Counted from the first letter of the stretch, positions 1 to 13,391 are shown. The stretch is DNA of 64,000 bases from Brasenia schreberi (GCA_036023115.1 JAYKKT010000064.1:7448501-7512500); one strand, 5' to 3'. The notes: generated by a model from the letters alone, not told the origin. Translations and numbers: made by a program.

Positions 1-61
1 TCCGAATCATGGTTTTGTTCTTCATTTCTCTCTTATTCTAGGTGTTCACTCACGTGCACAT

Positions 62-175
<114 letters not shown>

Positions 176-390
176 AGTCTTAGTTGTATAATGTCTTTTG
201 ATACACAATCTTCTACAAATATCTCTACTTTTGATTTTTGAAATCAATGCTACATATTTCAATTAAAAGTATATTTATACATGATACAATAAATGCAAAG
301 TAATTCAAATCTCCACCATTAATCTCAAAGAACGAATAATAGAAATATTTATAAAAGATTATACATCAAAATATATTATCAAGAGAAGAC

Positions 391-393
391 ACC

Positions 394-447
<54 letters not shown>
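391..447. repeat. Compound (CT)n(TA)n microsatellite
   Basis: A CT run switches to TA repeats without a spacer. Confidence 0.95.
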
Positions 448-458
<11 letters not shown>

Positions 459-2012
459 CAAGTCGAATACATGACTCCACATCTATCAATAAAAGGATAC
501 TTCACTAGCTAAACGCCATTGGAGAAGGGCACTGCTTTTATTATTTAAAAAAGAGATGCCAAATTAAACAGCACACATGATCAATTTCTCAAAAAAATTA
601 TAATTGGAACGTCCAGAATGCATCCCATGTGTATTGGAACACATACATTTCAGATTCATTTTGAATATCATGCCTTGAATGATTTTTAACACTAAACGAG
701 TGATTCTAATAGCAAATATCTGAATCGACCAATCGATGTGCATAATCTCTTTAAATGGGTATTAACCAGGTGCAACTCAATAATGCCGACATGGTGTCGA
801 AGCAACACTGCCATCAATGCAAGGTAGCATGAAAACACTTGACATTTAAGGGTAACCAATGCCATGTTCCAAAGAGATATGGATTGGGATTTGGTTCTTG
901 ATTTTCAAGCCCCAGACTGACTGAACCTGGTTACTATAAACTAGGATCTTGAAAGAAGACATCGACATGATGCGTGGTTGCAAAAGGTTTTTATTTTTTA
1001 ATTTCAAACTCGTTACTGTTCATTAAAGGATTTTAGGTGACCTTAAAGCAGGAAAACCTGGCTGCTCATTAACCAAGCGAGTGGCATTCGCCATGCTTTA
1101 CTCGTCTTGGTCATAATGGCGACATGTACGTTCTGCTAAATGATGCAACTTGATTCTGCTGTACGCAGAGTTATCTGCAGGCAATCTACTCCCTTTCATA
1201 TTGAATACAGGGAATGACTTACTAAAGTGTTTAACCAACAAGCAGTGCCATGAAAGTCCACATAGTGGAAAATTAAGGACCAAATTTCGTCATGATATGA
1301 CCTTCTGAACAGTATAATATTGAAAACTAATTTGGAAGTTTCAGACGTCTTTCATGGCCTTAGGATGTTCTAATCTAGTTCCTCGCTCACCTCGAAGGTG
1401 CTACTTGTAGGTACATTTACCTACCATCCGTATGTACTTACCTAAACCACGCATGCAGATAGATATGACGAAAAATTTTCAGAGACAACGCTACTTAATC
1501 TTCTACGGACAAAAGCCAACATTAATGAACGACGAACTGGCGAGATTTACCTGTCAAAAATTTCCTCCTCTATTCAACAGGAATGAACGTTGATGTAAGT
1601 AGAAGGTCTTCATCTCTATTACGTACCTTCCAGCTGCAGAATGCATGTTCAGTTTTGACGAAAGCGAGGAAATTGCCTTACCTCCTTCCTCACTGTAAGA
1701 AAATCGGGGTCGTATCGATTTACTAGTGAAGCATCTAACCAGACCTCCTTTTACATAAAAAATCACGAGACCTATTGAGGAAAGATCATAAATGGCTTCC
1801 TGCATGCGAGTCTGATGTTAATACATGGCGTTAGGATCATATGAGAATCATTTGAAAAGGAAATGGTTCTTCTCAAGCAGCACTGAGCTTGAAACTCTCT
1901 CTCCAGTGACAAACTTTGGTGGATAGTTTCCACTAAAATTAAGTCTACATGGTAGGTTGATCTGCGGATTTTTAATTACCTAAAGTCAAATTTGAAGCAG
2001 TAATTGAGTAAT
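448..2012. other. No recognisable gene
   Basis: AT-rich sequence with only short open frames (61 and 83 codons on the minus strand) that show no familiar motif or splice pattern. I see nothing I can support as a gene or element. Confidence 0.6.
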
Positions 2013-2855
2013 TGTTGGAACTAATTGATGAACTACATGCATATGCACGTCAATATGTACCTAATATTGACATGCCCATATCAATAGAAAAAACGTAGAT
2101 CCAGAGTAAACCATAAATAAACATGCAATAAAACCAAAAATAAGTAAATCACTTATGTGACCGAGTCGTTCCCAAGGGCTTGCCTTGGAAAAATCACCAA
2201 CCCGCTATCAAAGTATGCACAAATATAATCACCGGATAAAATGATCACACGAATAAGAACACATACCTCAACTCAAATCATCTTTCATTACGCATCAGTT
2301 GTTGGCTGATCGAAGAGAAACGCAAAGACACAAGAACCGTGAAGGAGAGACGAGAATGAAAGTGAGAGGAGGCATAGAAGTTTTTTTTTTTCAGCTGAGT
2401 GCGGTTTAAAAACCCTAATCCAGTTTTTAATAAAACAATAGACACACCTCTTCAAATCCATATGCACGAGAGGTTATTTGACTAATAATGAATATAACCA
2501 TTCAAATTAATTAAGAATACTTAATTAATTACAATCAATCAAAATTTTCATGTGTAGACAATTCTCAAGAACCTGAGACATGAGCCCGACATGCTTGTAT
2601 GTGCAGTCATCCATGCCCTATACAAGCTTTTTTGAATACATGTTCAAGAGATACCATATAAATAAAGGATATGTGAGATTCTTTCTCCAACCAATGTGAG
2701 ACTGGAGAGTACTTGATAATATTCACATGCACAAGCCCTTCTTACACATATGACTTTGGACTCTAAATTTTATTAAACATTATCAATTAAGTTTTAAGGA
2801 TTCAAATTATGAACTAAAGTGTATCAATGTTACATGGACTTAATTGGGCCCAACA
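2013..2855 (-). mobile_element. Probable 3' LTR of an LTR retrotransposon remnant
   Basis: The segment begins TGTTGG and ends CCAACA, the inverted ends common in copia-type LTRs. It is closely similar along most of its length to 3986-4995, in the same orientation. Read on the minus strand it starts TGTTGGGCCC and carries a 'CACATTGGTTGGAGAAAG' stretch of the kind seen in plant LTRs, followed by a pyrimidine-rich leader. Homology between the two copies runs about 20 bases past the CCAACA end, and no matching target duplication is visible, so the exact ends are uncertain. Confidence 0.55.
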
Positions 2856-3985
2856 ACACTTGATTTTTAGGTTATATCTATGCATACGGATTTTTAGCCA
2901 TTAGATCTAATGTATCTAACATAATTATGCAAGAAACACTAACATTTTCAACATGAATTTTAAATTGGTCATCTACATCACACAAATAGCCCTTTCTATA
3001 GAAACAATCAATACTTGTTCATGTTATTGTGACTTTATTCGATTTCTAATCTAATCTTAAGTCACTAAAGTTGTTCTAGCCAATCATAGGGTCATGTATA
3101 GCTCCCCAAAGAGTAAAACCTTTCTCAAAGGAAAATTCAAATTCACATGACTCTTACCCATAACTTCGATAATCGATGATCACCCAATATCATAGTCTTG
3201 TCATTAACAACATGGTAAGACATGACCAAAGACTAATCAACACAAGCATGTATTTACCCATCATCTACAACACAATATTATAAATAGATACAAGTTTAGA
3301 TTTAAGAGATAGATATCTGCCGTTGTTCCTAATGTAGTGGTCACTATGTTGACCATCACTTCCTGAATGGTTGCAGACCTTTTGGTTTTCTTTAAGGGAT
3401 GCTCCATATACTAATATCCAACTTGACCATAAGTCTAGTATGGTTTATTTTTGGGTTTCTTTTACATCTTGACTTTTTGTTTAAATTTTACTTTTTGCTT
3501 TTCCTTAATAGACATAACAATAAACTTTTAAGAACTGACATATGTGCTTCATAAAAACCATGATACAAATACTCAGCGCTTGCTCGATCATAGATTTCCT
3601 CTCGACCCTATGATACTTTAGAAACTTAATCATAAAATACTTTTCAAGACATAAATCTTTAGTATTGTATTTTTAATCTAAGGTTACCCAAAGTTTTTTA
3701 TCATTGTAAAAGGAGAAGAACTATATATCAAATAAAATATTCGATAGTGTTGACAATATGCAACAACAACACAATTGGTCCTCCTTCTACTCGAAGAATT
3801 TATCTGAGCTTTTAATGTCTGAAATATTGTGTTGGGGACAATCCCAATCAATAAATAAAGGTAGTACTAACATAGTTAACTAAATCTTCATACATTATTG
3901 CCAACCAATGTTTTTAGTGAGATTTAGTAATTGTTTTGGCATCCCAACCATATCAACCGTAGGTTGTAAGAAAACCAATGAGGAC
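2856..3985 (-). mobile_element. Emptied internal region between two LTR-like repeats
   Basis: This 1.1-kb stretch separates the two direct repeats. Just inside the upper repeat, on the minus strand, a short frame (to position 3895) reads like the start of a retroelement gag, with 'VDMVGMPKQL', and then stops. No reverse transcriptase, integrase or protease is visible. It would fit a deleted or non-autonomous element. Confidence 0.4.
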
Positions 3986-4995
<1,010 letters not shown>

Positions 4996-5497
4996 ACACT
5001 TAATTCTTAGGTCATACGGAGACTAACTATGAATCAAAAGTACATCTTTACAAATTCTCACAAAATGATGAAGTTGACTTGTGTCATTTTTATTTGAATC
5101 TATAAAAACTTATGTAAGTTAGCTTAGACTCACTTGCATATATTTATATAAAACGGAGTAACTTGTACCCGTATTTAATCTTACATAAAAAATGATTTGC
5201 ACCATTCAATATTTGAAGGTAAAAGGGCCCATGTTAATGCTATGTGCTCTTACCGTCAATCTTATATTTTTATGCTGGTGAATAGGTGTATGTAATTCGG
5301 TTTCTACATGTGTATATTATGTGACCCAGGATGCACAACACTTAATCCATGTTGTCACATGGATTTGACCGTTTAACATGAAAGGAGGAAATAGCTTAAT
5401 GGCAACAATTGATGGATACCGCTCAAACCCAGGATGCACAACATGGAATCGAGGCTGTGTAAGAATCACTAGAACGCAGGGAAATAACACAGAAGAA
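4996..5497. other. Intergenic, no gene seen
   Basis: The only structure noticed is a repeated 16-base phrase, CCCAGGATGCACAACA, at about 5326 and 5429. The 60-codon frame across 5378-5560 runs into a SINE and is not a gene. Confidence 0.55.
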
Positions 5498-5622
5498 GCA
5501 CCCAGAGCATTAGATCAACAGCAGGACGCTCTAACGCCGTGCTGCTGGTGGGGAGTTTGATTCCTAGAGGGTGCATGCGCGGGTAGGTGTGTTAGGCTTC
5601 GGCCTCCTCTTGTAACAAAAAA
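5498..5622 (+). mobile_element. tRNA-derived SINE, copy 1
   Basis: Same family as 13491-13618, 22784-22862 and 63575-63701. The order is an A-box-like 'TTAGATCAACAG', a B-box-like 'AGTTTGATTCC', then 'CCTCTTGTAAC' and an A run. Flanks 5486-5497 and 5622-5633 agree at 10 of 12 positions, which would be an aged target duplication. Confidence 0.75.
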
Positions 5623-5639
5623 ACACTGAAGGAAAATGT

Positions 5640-7381
5640 GAAATAGAAAAGGGATTAAATATTATTCTAAGACATGGAAACAGATGCACAACGTAGCTTC
5701 TCAAGAAACAAAAGCAAATTAAGCATGGAAAAACCCACTACATTAGTTCGTGACCTTAAACAATAGAAACAAACCAATTTACTTCTATCTTCATTTATTT
5801 TCATCAAGGGTGCATTAACATGGGGAATGCACATAAATACATATACAACAGTACAAAAGACATGAGAAAACATAAGGAAAACTTAAAGGAAGCAAAATTT
5901 CATAAAGCTTTAGAATTTATAAGCTTTCCCTTAACTTGAAGCTAGCGTTCGAAAGTTGTGCCACTTTCCAAGCTTTATGACTATCTTACATGCATGTTCT
6001 CGCTTGAGTAATGGCGAGAAACACAAGAGACTCACAAGATCTAGAAAATTGAGTCGCGCATTGATGTTTCAATTAAAGTGAGGGTTGAGTGTAAGAGGAA
6101 CAGTGGCAGATGCCTTGGTGTAAGGTAGAACATGCAATGTTCCACTTCTCGAACTCATTATTGAACGGGGGCAACTTTGATCGTGAGTTTGCTCTCTGTG
6201 TTTAACTTGGCATTCTTTTATTTGGCTAGTTTAGCACCTCCACATTTTCAATGCTGGAAGCCGTTTACCATGCCATTGAAAATTGTTCATCTGTGCAGCA
6301 CCACTCTTCCAATTGGGGATGCTTCTATTCTATTATATTCTCTCTCTCTCTCTCTCTTGTTTCCTAATAGATACCTAGAGATATTATTCTATGCACTGTT
6401 CGTGCTGTAGAAGTAGTTAGGGTATCTACACATGAAACCGTCGACATTATTTCTCTTTTTCTTTATGTAGTTTGGCTCCGCAACTATATTTATTATTAGT
6501 TCAGCTTTGCTTTCAATAATGCAGCAGCTGGGGTTGTTCATTATCATTAACTTGCAGTTTGGGTGCATGGGGATGCGATCCCGTCCGTCGGTCCTGATTA
6601 GTGTCTTCCCAAAATGAACCGTATTCATCCTTGGATCTATCTCCTTAATCTATTTTGGATTAAATTAGTGAATGCTCTAAGCCTTTTCTAGGAATAAACA
6701 ACAAACCATCAATATGTTTACTGCTCTTCTTTACGTCACTCTTGCACGAACTCTGCTGAAGGCCTTTATTGTTTTTGGCAGTAATGAAATGTTGTTCTCG
6801 CCGTATTTCATTGGTTGGACGGATAAATTAGTGTCCGTCTTTTATTTGTAATATGTGACTTGTAGGGACATTGGAAAGATGAGCACCAAGTGTTTGGCCA
6901 TGACCTACAACTCTTTTACCAGAAACGAAAAGGAACTTGGACTGTACAATTTCTAGTGAAACCCATGCTTGACAATCATAATCCAAAAAGATGATCAAGT
7001 GAAAAGCAAGGTGATTGCTTCTACTATTCATTCAAGCATTAGTTGAATCCAATGGTTGCTTCGAATATACATTCAAGCAAATGGATTATCTATGGTTTTT
7101 TCGCAATGTGAATCAAGAAAAAATGGTGGCCAATACTTCTCTTATTCTATCCTTTTTAAGTTGATGAATCTCCTTGTGAGTAGATTTCCCACATTTCTCG
7201 ATTCGCTTAACTCTCCCTCTATCTGTTGAAGACAACTACACACCAGTTGATATTTAGTTGCAGTTAGCAACTATGGGTTTCTATTGAACCCTATTGCTGG
7301 TTGTTTGCAAACTTGCGAATTGAGTGACTATTTGAGGATCTAGTCCGGAAGAGAATAAAGGAGCCATACTAGAAGAGAGCA
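5640..7381. other. Intergenic, no gene seen
   Basis: Contains a short (CT)n run near 6339-6358. Open frames of 67-79 codons on both strands show no motif or splice pattern I can defend. Confidence 0.5.
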
Positions 7382-8001
7382 TGTTGGGTGAATTTTCAAA
7401 ACACCAAGATATATTTGGTGAAGGTTATAGGTGCAATTATGTTGTCGTATTAATAGTCAATTATTTAAGTAATAATTATGCTTATTTGTAGCAAATAAAT
7501 TGGCTACAACTCTTAGAGTATTTATCATCCATTTTATGGCATTAAGAGCCACCTTCTTGAGTGGCAATTATACTTATTAATAGCATATCATGAGTTACAT
7601 CTTCACCATGTCTATATATAGTGGTATTACAAACAAAATTTATTTAACTTTTTCTCTCATTATGCGAGTCCTTTTCTACTTAGTTTTCAAGAGAACTTGG
7701 AAGTCCTATTAAAGCACTAATTAGATTTACAATATCATCATCTTTGCTTTACCGGATTGTTTATGACTCGGTTGCATTCGTGTAAGACGAACCGAGGGTC
7801 TTCATTATATCCTGAAGGTGTTTGCCGGGGTTAATTGCATTCAATTATTTGATACGAGTGACGACAATTAAACTTAAAGGTTAGTGTTTATCATGACTCG
7901 AAGAATAACACTATCTTAACCTTCTTTTTAGGGTGTTAAATTCGATCTCTCGAGTGTCATCATTCAAGAATCGTGCCATCTATAAGAACTCAACTCCAAC
8001 A
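7382..8001 (+). mobile_element. Left LTR of a decayed Ty1/copia element
   Basis: The segment starts TGTTGGGTG and ends CTCCAACA, a typical copia LTR pair of ends. Its second half (about 7600-7950) reappears, diverged but colinear, at about 8930-9195, including 'GGTTAGTGTTTATCA' and 'CGAAGAATAACACTATC' versions. A gag remnant follows directly. Confidence 0.65.
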
Positions 8002-8046
8002 ATCTTTAGGTTTATTTGTCAAGATAACTATTTTCCTTCGAAAGAT

Positions 8047-8510
8047 ACATCTAACTTCATCAAGTTGGATATATTTGATAGCGGTAATTTCTTAAAGTGA
8101 CAAAAGAAGATACACTTCCTTCTTGCTACATTAAAGGTCGTGTATGTTCTTAGTACATTAAGACCGGAGGAGAAGTAGAATGAGACCCTTAAAAAATCTT
8201 ATAAATAACAAAAGTGGGACAATGATGATTATATTTGTATAGGTCACATCACATGCCTTATTTGACATCTATCAAATATTGGTACGTGCAAAAAACTTAT
8301 GTGACAAACTTGAAGTGAGGTACATGATGGAGGACACTAAAAGTAAGAAATTTTTTGTTACCTATTTTAATAATTACAAGATATAGATGACAAATCCATC
8401 ATAAAGTAATTGCATGAGCTCAAAGAAATCTTGAATAATTTCAAGCTATATAAGATGAGCATAGATGAAACCGTCATTTTCTCCTCTATTATAGATAAAC
8501 TCATAAGCAT
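8047..8510 (+). mobile_element. Ty1/copia gag (UBN2-type) remnant
   Basis: Read on the plus strand in a frame full of stops, the order of blocks is that of the copia gag found in many plant elements: 'FIKLDIFDSGNFLK' then 'QKKIHFLLATLKVVYVLS', later 'WDNDDYICIGHI', 'KSIIK', 'LHELKEILNNFKLYKM' and 'DETVIFSSIIDKL'. In-frame stops, including one where the family has Trp after Leu-Lys, show that it is dead. Sequence after 'IIDKL' jumps straight into LTR material, so pol has been deleted. Confidence 0.75.
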
Positions 8511-9195
8511 TTTTTAATCATGTTATGGCACTAAGAGCTACTTAATTAAGTAATAATTATAGTCATTAGTAACACATGTAGTGATTGTAACTCATGAGCA
8601 TTTTCCAACCATGTTGAAACATTAAGAGTCACTTACTTAAGTAATAATTATATTCATTAGCACATGTAGTGGTTGTAACTCATAAGCTTTTTTCAACTAT
8701 GTTTTGGTATTAAGACCCACTTACTTAAGTGATAATTATGCTTATTATTAGCATATATAGTGATTATAACTCTTGATTATTTTTCAACCATATTTTAGCG
8801 TTAAGACTCACTTACTTGAGTGATAATTGTGTTCATTAGTAGCACGTGAATTGACTATAATATGACATTAAGACCTACCTTTTTAAGTGATAATTTTTCT
8901 CATTAGTAGCATATCATGAGTCACCATATATATATATAGTGATATTGCAAACAAGATTCATCCAACTTTTCTCTCATTATGTGAGTAATTTCCTACGTAC
9001 TTTTTCAAGAGAATTTGCAAATCTTATTGCAATGCTAATTGAATTTGTAATATCATCATCTTTGTTCTATTGGATTGTCTACAACTCGGTTATTTGATAC
9101 TGGTGGTGATAAATAAATCTAAAGGCTAGTGTTTATCACATCTCAAAGAATAACACTATCCTAACCTTCTTTTCAAGGTATGAAATTCGATCTTA
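8511..9195 (+). mobile_element. Right LTR of the copia element with tandem repeats
   Basis: Homologous to the left LTR. A phrase like 'ATTAAGAGTCACTTACTTAAGTGATAATTAT', present once or twice in the left copy, occurs five times here, starting near 8530, 8621, 8708, 8800 and 8866. Similarity to the left LTR ends at about 9195, where a different tandem array begins. Confidence 0.6.
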
Positions 9196-9425
9196 AGGGC
9201 GTAGAATGAGTACATACTTTGGTCTCAATTAGAGGAAAGGAAAATTAACTAACATTCACTCAAGGGAGATTTAGTAAAGGAATTCTTCACTTAAGAGGGC
9301 GTCTAATGAGTACATACTCACGTCTCAACTCCAAGAGAGGAAACTTAACTAACATTCACTCAAGAAAAATTTAGTAAAAGAATTCTTCACTTAAGAGGGC
9401 GTAGAATGAGTACATACTCTGGTCG
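9191..9425 (+). repeat. Tandem array with a 100-bp period
   Basis: The phrase GGGCGT(A/C)(G/T)AATGAGTACATACT begins at 9197, 9297 and 9397, giving an exact 100-base spacing twice. 'AACTAACATTCACTCAAG' and 'GAATTCTTCACTTAAG' recur at the same spacing. About 2.3 units are present. Confidence 0.9.
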
Positions 9426-10560
9426 TAGGTCATTTGTACCATAGGGGACATTACATAAATTAATGAGCCCTTAAAGAATGGGTAGCTTATCTAGACTCTT
9501 CGTCAATGTTGATAGCTCTAATAAACCTCACTTTGAACATTTTTTCGTACAAATATGAACTCCAAGTGACTAGGATCTTGCCATGTAGTGAATCCTTGGT
9601 TGAAGCCCTTACTTTTGTTCGGGAACTCCGATTTTCAGTGTGTTTATTTACTTTAAGTTTGTTTTTCCTCAAAAGCTAAACATTATGAATGAATGGATGA
9701 AGATCCTCTTCCAAGTATAAGTGAGGATGATGAAGGGTGTCTAGCAATGCTAAGTCATCCATCCTTTTGAATAGGAACTCCAAGTTGTTCATGATGCGTG
9801 TTACGTTACTACTTTTGACAATTGTCACTTTTGACAATTGTCACATTGCTTTCCAAGGCTTGATGTAGATGCCTTCACTACAGTTCACCAGGGCATTTGC
9901 ATCATTCATTCTTCAAGCTATTCTTTATAATAACGGTAGTCATGATCATGTCAGCTTTTGGATTTATGTTGTCTGGGCTAGATGTTTCATATGCAAATGT
10001 AGCTTCAGATAATTATTTTGAAGGCTTATAACATTTAAAGTCTTCCAAAGAATGGTGTTCAAGCTCAATTCTTGGACTATTTCACTTCTCATTTTGTAGC
10101 ACCGCGAATCGACTTGAAATTGCAAATAGTTTATAAAGTTCTTTTTTGAAATGAAAACCTTAATGAAGGATTTCTCATACAAGATGCTTCATGCGCTATA
10201 TACAATAAGAGGCCTTTTACATTCATTGCATTCATCTCAACCACTCTTGGTCATTAATAGCACTATGAAGAAACTGCATTATCTCAAAAGGTATGAAGAA
10301 AATGCTTATTATCACAGTTACATATATTAGCCGTAACTTCAGAGTATCCATGAAACCACGAAACGTTCAAAAGCCTTTAAAATCCCTACAAAATGTGACA
10401 ATTTGAAAATCATGCCACTTTTAAAATTTTATATATTTTTCACAAGGATAAAGAGTATATGAAAGGTACTAAGAAACTTCTCCTTTGATCCTTAAAGTTT
10501 GAAGAACATGTTAATCATTTATGCCACTTCAATTAATTAAACAATGCAGCATGATTATGT
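9426..10560. other. Intergenic, no gene seen
   Basis: Short minus-strand open frames (61 and 72 codons) carry no motif. The one item of note is a duplicated palindrome at 9813-9844, listed separately. Confidence 0.5.
9813..9844. repeat. Duplicated 16-bp unit containing a 12-bp palindrome
   Basis: TTTTGACAATTGTCAC occurs twice back to back. Each unit contains the palindrome TGACAATTGTCA, so TTGAC (the plant W-box core bound by WRKY factors) appears in each unit with a reverse TGTCA beside it. Whether it is functional is not shown, as no gene lies close by. Confidence 0.9.
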
Positions 10561-10565
10561 CCTTT

Positions 10566-10838
10566 TATTATTATTATGGTACTGATAAAATGAGATAAAA
10601 TCATTTAAGATGGTTTGAACATGTATAAAGACGATCAAAAGAATCTCTATTAAGAGGGTATGAAAAATTGGATTGTGAAAATGTTAAAAGAGAAATAAGA
10701 AGATTATAAAGTGTTGAAAATAAATAATAAAGAATAATCTAGCTCATATTGAGTTAACTTTGTGTAAACAAGGAATCCATTTACCAGACTCCATCTAGTA
10801 TGGGAAAAGGCAAAAGGCTTAGTTGTTGTTGTATGAAG
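10566..10838 (+). mobile_element. RTE LINE 3' fragment (plus strand)
   Basis: Aligns by eye with the last 270 bases of the LINE at 16116-19289: 'AAAATGAGA', 'AAGATGGTTTGAACAT', 'AGACGATCAAAAGAAT', then 'TAGTATGGGAAAAGGC' and a TTGTTGTTG tail. It is strongly diverged and 5' truncated. Confidence 0.8.
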
Positions 10839-10894
10839 AACCTTTCTTGTCAGTCATCTGGTTGGCCCTTTGATGCCATCATTCTTTGTATTTA

Positions 10895-11165
10895 CTACAA
10901 CAACAACTAAAACTTTTCACAATAAGCTAGATAATTCTTTATTGTTTCTTTCAACACTTTTGTGGTCATCCTCTACCTCTTTTAATACTTTCCAAATTTA
11001 GTTTTTCATACCTTCTTGAATGTTCTTCTTTTGATCTTCTTTCTATATGTCCAAACCATCTTAAACAATATTCTCTCATTTTATCCTCTATTGATATCAC
11101 TTCTAATTTGTTTCTAATAACTTCATTATGCATATGTTCTTTGTATTTACTCAATAAGGAAAAAC
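10895..11165 (-). mobile_element. RTE LINE 3' fragment (minus strand)
   Basis: The reverse complement of the same LINE 3' end, with a CAACAACAAC tail at the low coordinate and the 'LRWFGHIERRSKEEH' coding block inside. Together with the plus-strand fragment at 10566-10838 it forms an inverted pair whose 3' tails face each other about 60 bases apart. Confidence 0.85.
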
Positions 11166-11274
11166 CACTTTCTCCATAAACAACAACTCCACTTTCAAAA
11201 TGTTTAGGGGCCAAGTTGTGTATGCAAGATTTTATTCGAACCTTCTTTTACATAGTTTTGTCATGAATCACAAA

Positions 11275-11400
11275 GACCGCCAGTCTCCTTGGATAGGTGA
11301 TTGATCGAAAAGAACATTCCACTTGAAGGTCACGAGTTCAATTCTCAAGACGTGCCCATCTGCTAGCACTCTAACTACCCCCAGACTGTTGATCCAAAAG
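11275..11400 (+). other. Weak tRNA/SINE-like sequence
   Basis: 'GGTCACGAGTTCAATTCTC' resembles a pol III B box, and 'GGTGATTGATCG' about 40 bases upstream could be a worn A box. There is no clear tail and no second copy of this family, so this is only a candidate. Confidence 0.3.
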
Positions 11401-11506
11401 AAAATATTAAATATCATTACAGTTTGAGATTGATAAGCATTCAAATAGTTTCAGTGGTCCAGATTCTACGCATAACGTCTGTTTTTCTGATGCTTTGAGC
11501 CATTAT

Positions 11507-13391
11507 ACAACAACAACAACAACAACAACAACAACTAAGCCTTTTCCCATACTAGACGGGGTCGGCTACATGGATTCTTTGTTTCCACAGATCCCTATCG
11601 TGTGTCATGTTAGCAGTTAACTCTCAATAAGCTAGATCATTCTTTATTGTTTCTTTCCAACACTTTTGTGGTCGTCCTCTACCTCTTTTAATACTTTCCA
11701 AATTTAGTTTTTCTAACCTTCTTATAAGTTCTTCTTTTGATCTTCTTTCTATATGTCCAAACCATCTTAAACGATGTTCTCTCATTTTATCCTCTATTGG
11801 TGCCACTCCTAATTTGTTTCTAATAACCTCATTATGTATACGGTCTTTTCTTGTATAACCACTCATCCATCTCAACATCTTCATTTCTGTCACAGACATC
11901 TTTTGTACATGTTGATGATTAACTGCCCAACACTCAGAACCATAAAACATGGCATGCCTAATTGCTGCTCTATAATATTTACCTTTTAATTTTAATGGTA
12001 TCTTCTTATCACAAAGAATACCTGATGCTCCTCTCCATTTTAACCAACCAGCATTAATTCTATGTGTAACATCTCCATCAATTCTTCCATCACTTTGAAA
12101 AATTGACCCTAGGTATTTAAAACTTTCCTTTTGGGGAATGCAATATGTGCCAATTTTAATTTCCATGTCCTCTGAAGTAGCCAAATGATCAAACTTACAT
12201 TCCATATATTCTGTCTTTGTTCTACTAAGTCAGAGGCCTTTGTTTTCTAATGTTTCTCTCCATAGTTCCAATTTTCTATTAACTTTTTCCTTAGACTCCT
12301 CCACTAATACAATGTCATCTGCAAATAACATACACCAAGGTACTTCATCTTGAATATGTTTTGTTAACTCATCCATCACCATTATGAATAAGTATGGACT
12401 TAAAGTTGATCCTTGATGTAACCCAATATTAACTTCAAAGAAGTCTGTCGTTCCTTCATGAGTCCTCACACATGTTTTTGCACCATCATACATGTCTCTT
12501 ACAAGGTTAATATATGTCAATGGGATACCTCTTTTTTCCAAAGTTCTCCAAAGAACCTCCCTCGGTACCCTATCATAAGCTTTTTCTAGATCAATAAATA
12601 TCATGTGAAGGTCTTTCTTTTTTGCTCTAAAATGTTCTATAAGACGTCTCAAAAGGTGAATCGCTTCAATAGTAGATCTACCAGGCATAAATCCAAATTG
12701 GTTCTCTGTTGTACTTGATACTTGTCTTAACCTACGTTCGATAATTCTTTCCCATAATTTCATAGTATGACTCATTAACTTGATACCTCGATAATTCGCA
12801 TAATTTTGAATGTCTCCCTTGTTCTTATATACGGGTATAAGTGTACTTGCTCTCCATTCCTCGGGCATCTTTTGGTTTTTCCATATTTCATTAAATAGTC
12901 TTGTGAGCCAAGTGATTCCTATTTCTCCTAGTATTTTCCAAACTTCTATAGGAATATTATCTGGTCCTATCGATTTACCACTCTTCATACGTTTAAGAGC
13001 CTCTTTGACTTCATTCTTTTGAATACGTCGGTAGAAATTGTGGTTTATATACTTTTCTGACTTAGCTAAATCTCCTAAACTAATACTAACATCTTTATTT
13101 TCATTAAAAAGATTATAAAAATAGTTTTTCCATCTATTTCTTATATCATCATTTGCCACTAGAATTTTTTCATCTTCGTCTTTTATGCATCTAACATAAT
13201 TAAGATCTTTAGTTTTCTTATCTCTAGCCCTAGCTATCCTAAAAATATCTCTTTCACCCTCTTTTGAGTTGAGTTTTTTATATAAGTCCTCCCAAATCTT
13301 AGCTTTTGCTTCACTAACGGCCTTTTTTGCTTCCTTCTTGGCTTTCTTATAAGCTTCTAAAGTTTCACTAGTTTTCTTAGCATTATTTGAG
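11507..13391 (-). mobile_element. RTE-clade LINE, 5'-truncated, with open RT core (LINE 1)
   Basis: A non-LTR retrotransposon whose (CAA)n-complement tail lies at 11507-11535. The minus-strand frame reads RT from about 13159 down to 12230, with '[11 protein letters not shown]', '[19 protein letters not shown]', '[15 protein letters not shown]', '[13 protein letters not shown]' and the catalytic '[12 protein letters not shown]'. A single TGA at 12227-12229 separates this from the 3' part (12205-11624), where a further TGA replaces a Trp codon. Sequence stops matching the longer copies at the '[14 protein letters not shown]' block, so endonuclease and 5' end are missing. Flanking CATTAT at both ends might be a very short target duplication. 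Confidence 0.93.

Noticed and set aside
12810..13022. 70-codon frame repeated at 17792-18004 on the other strand
   Set aside because: Both are the antisense of the same LINE RT segment; the identity reflects LINE homology and not a conserved small gene.
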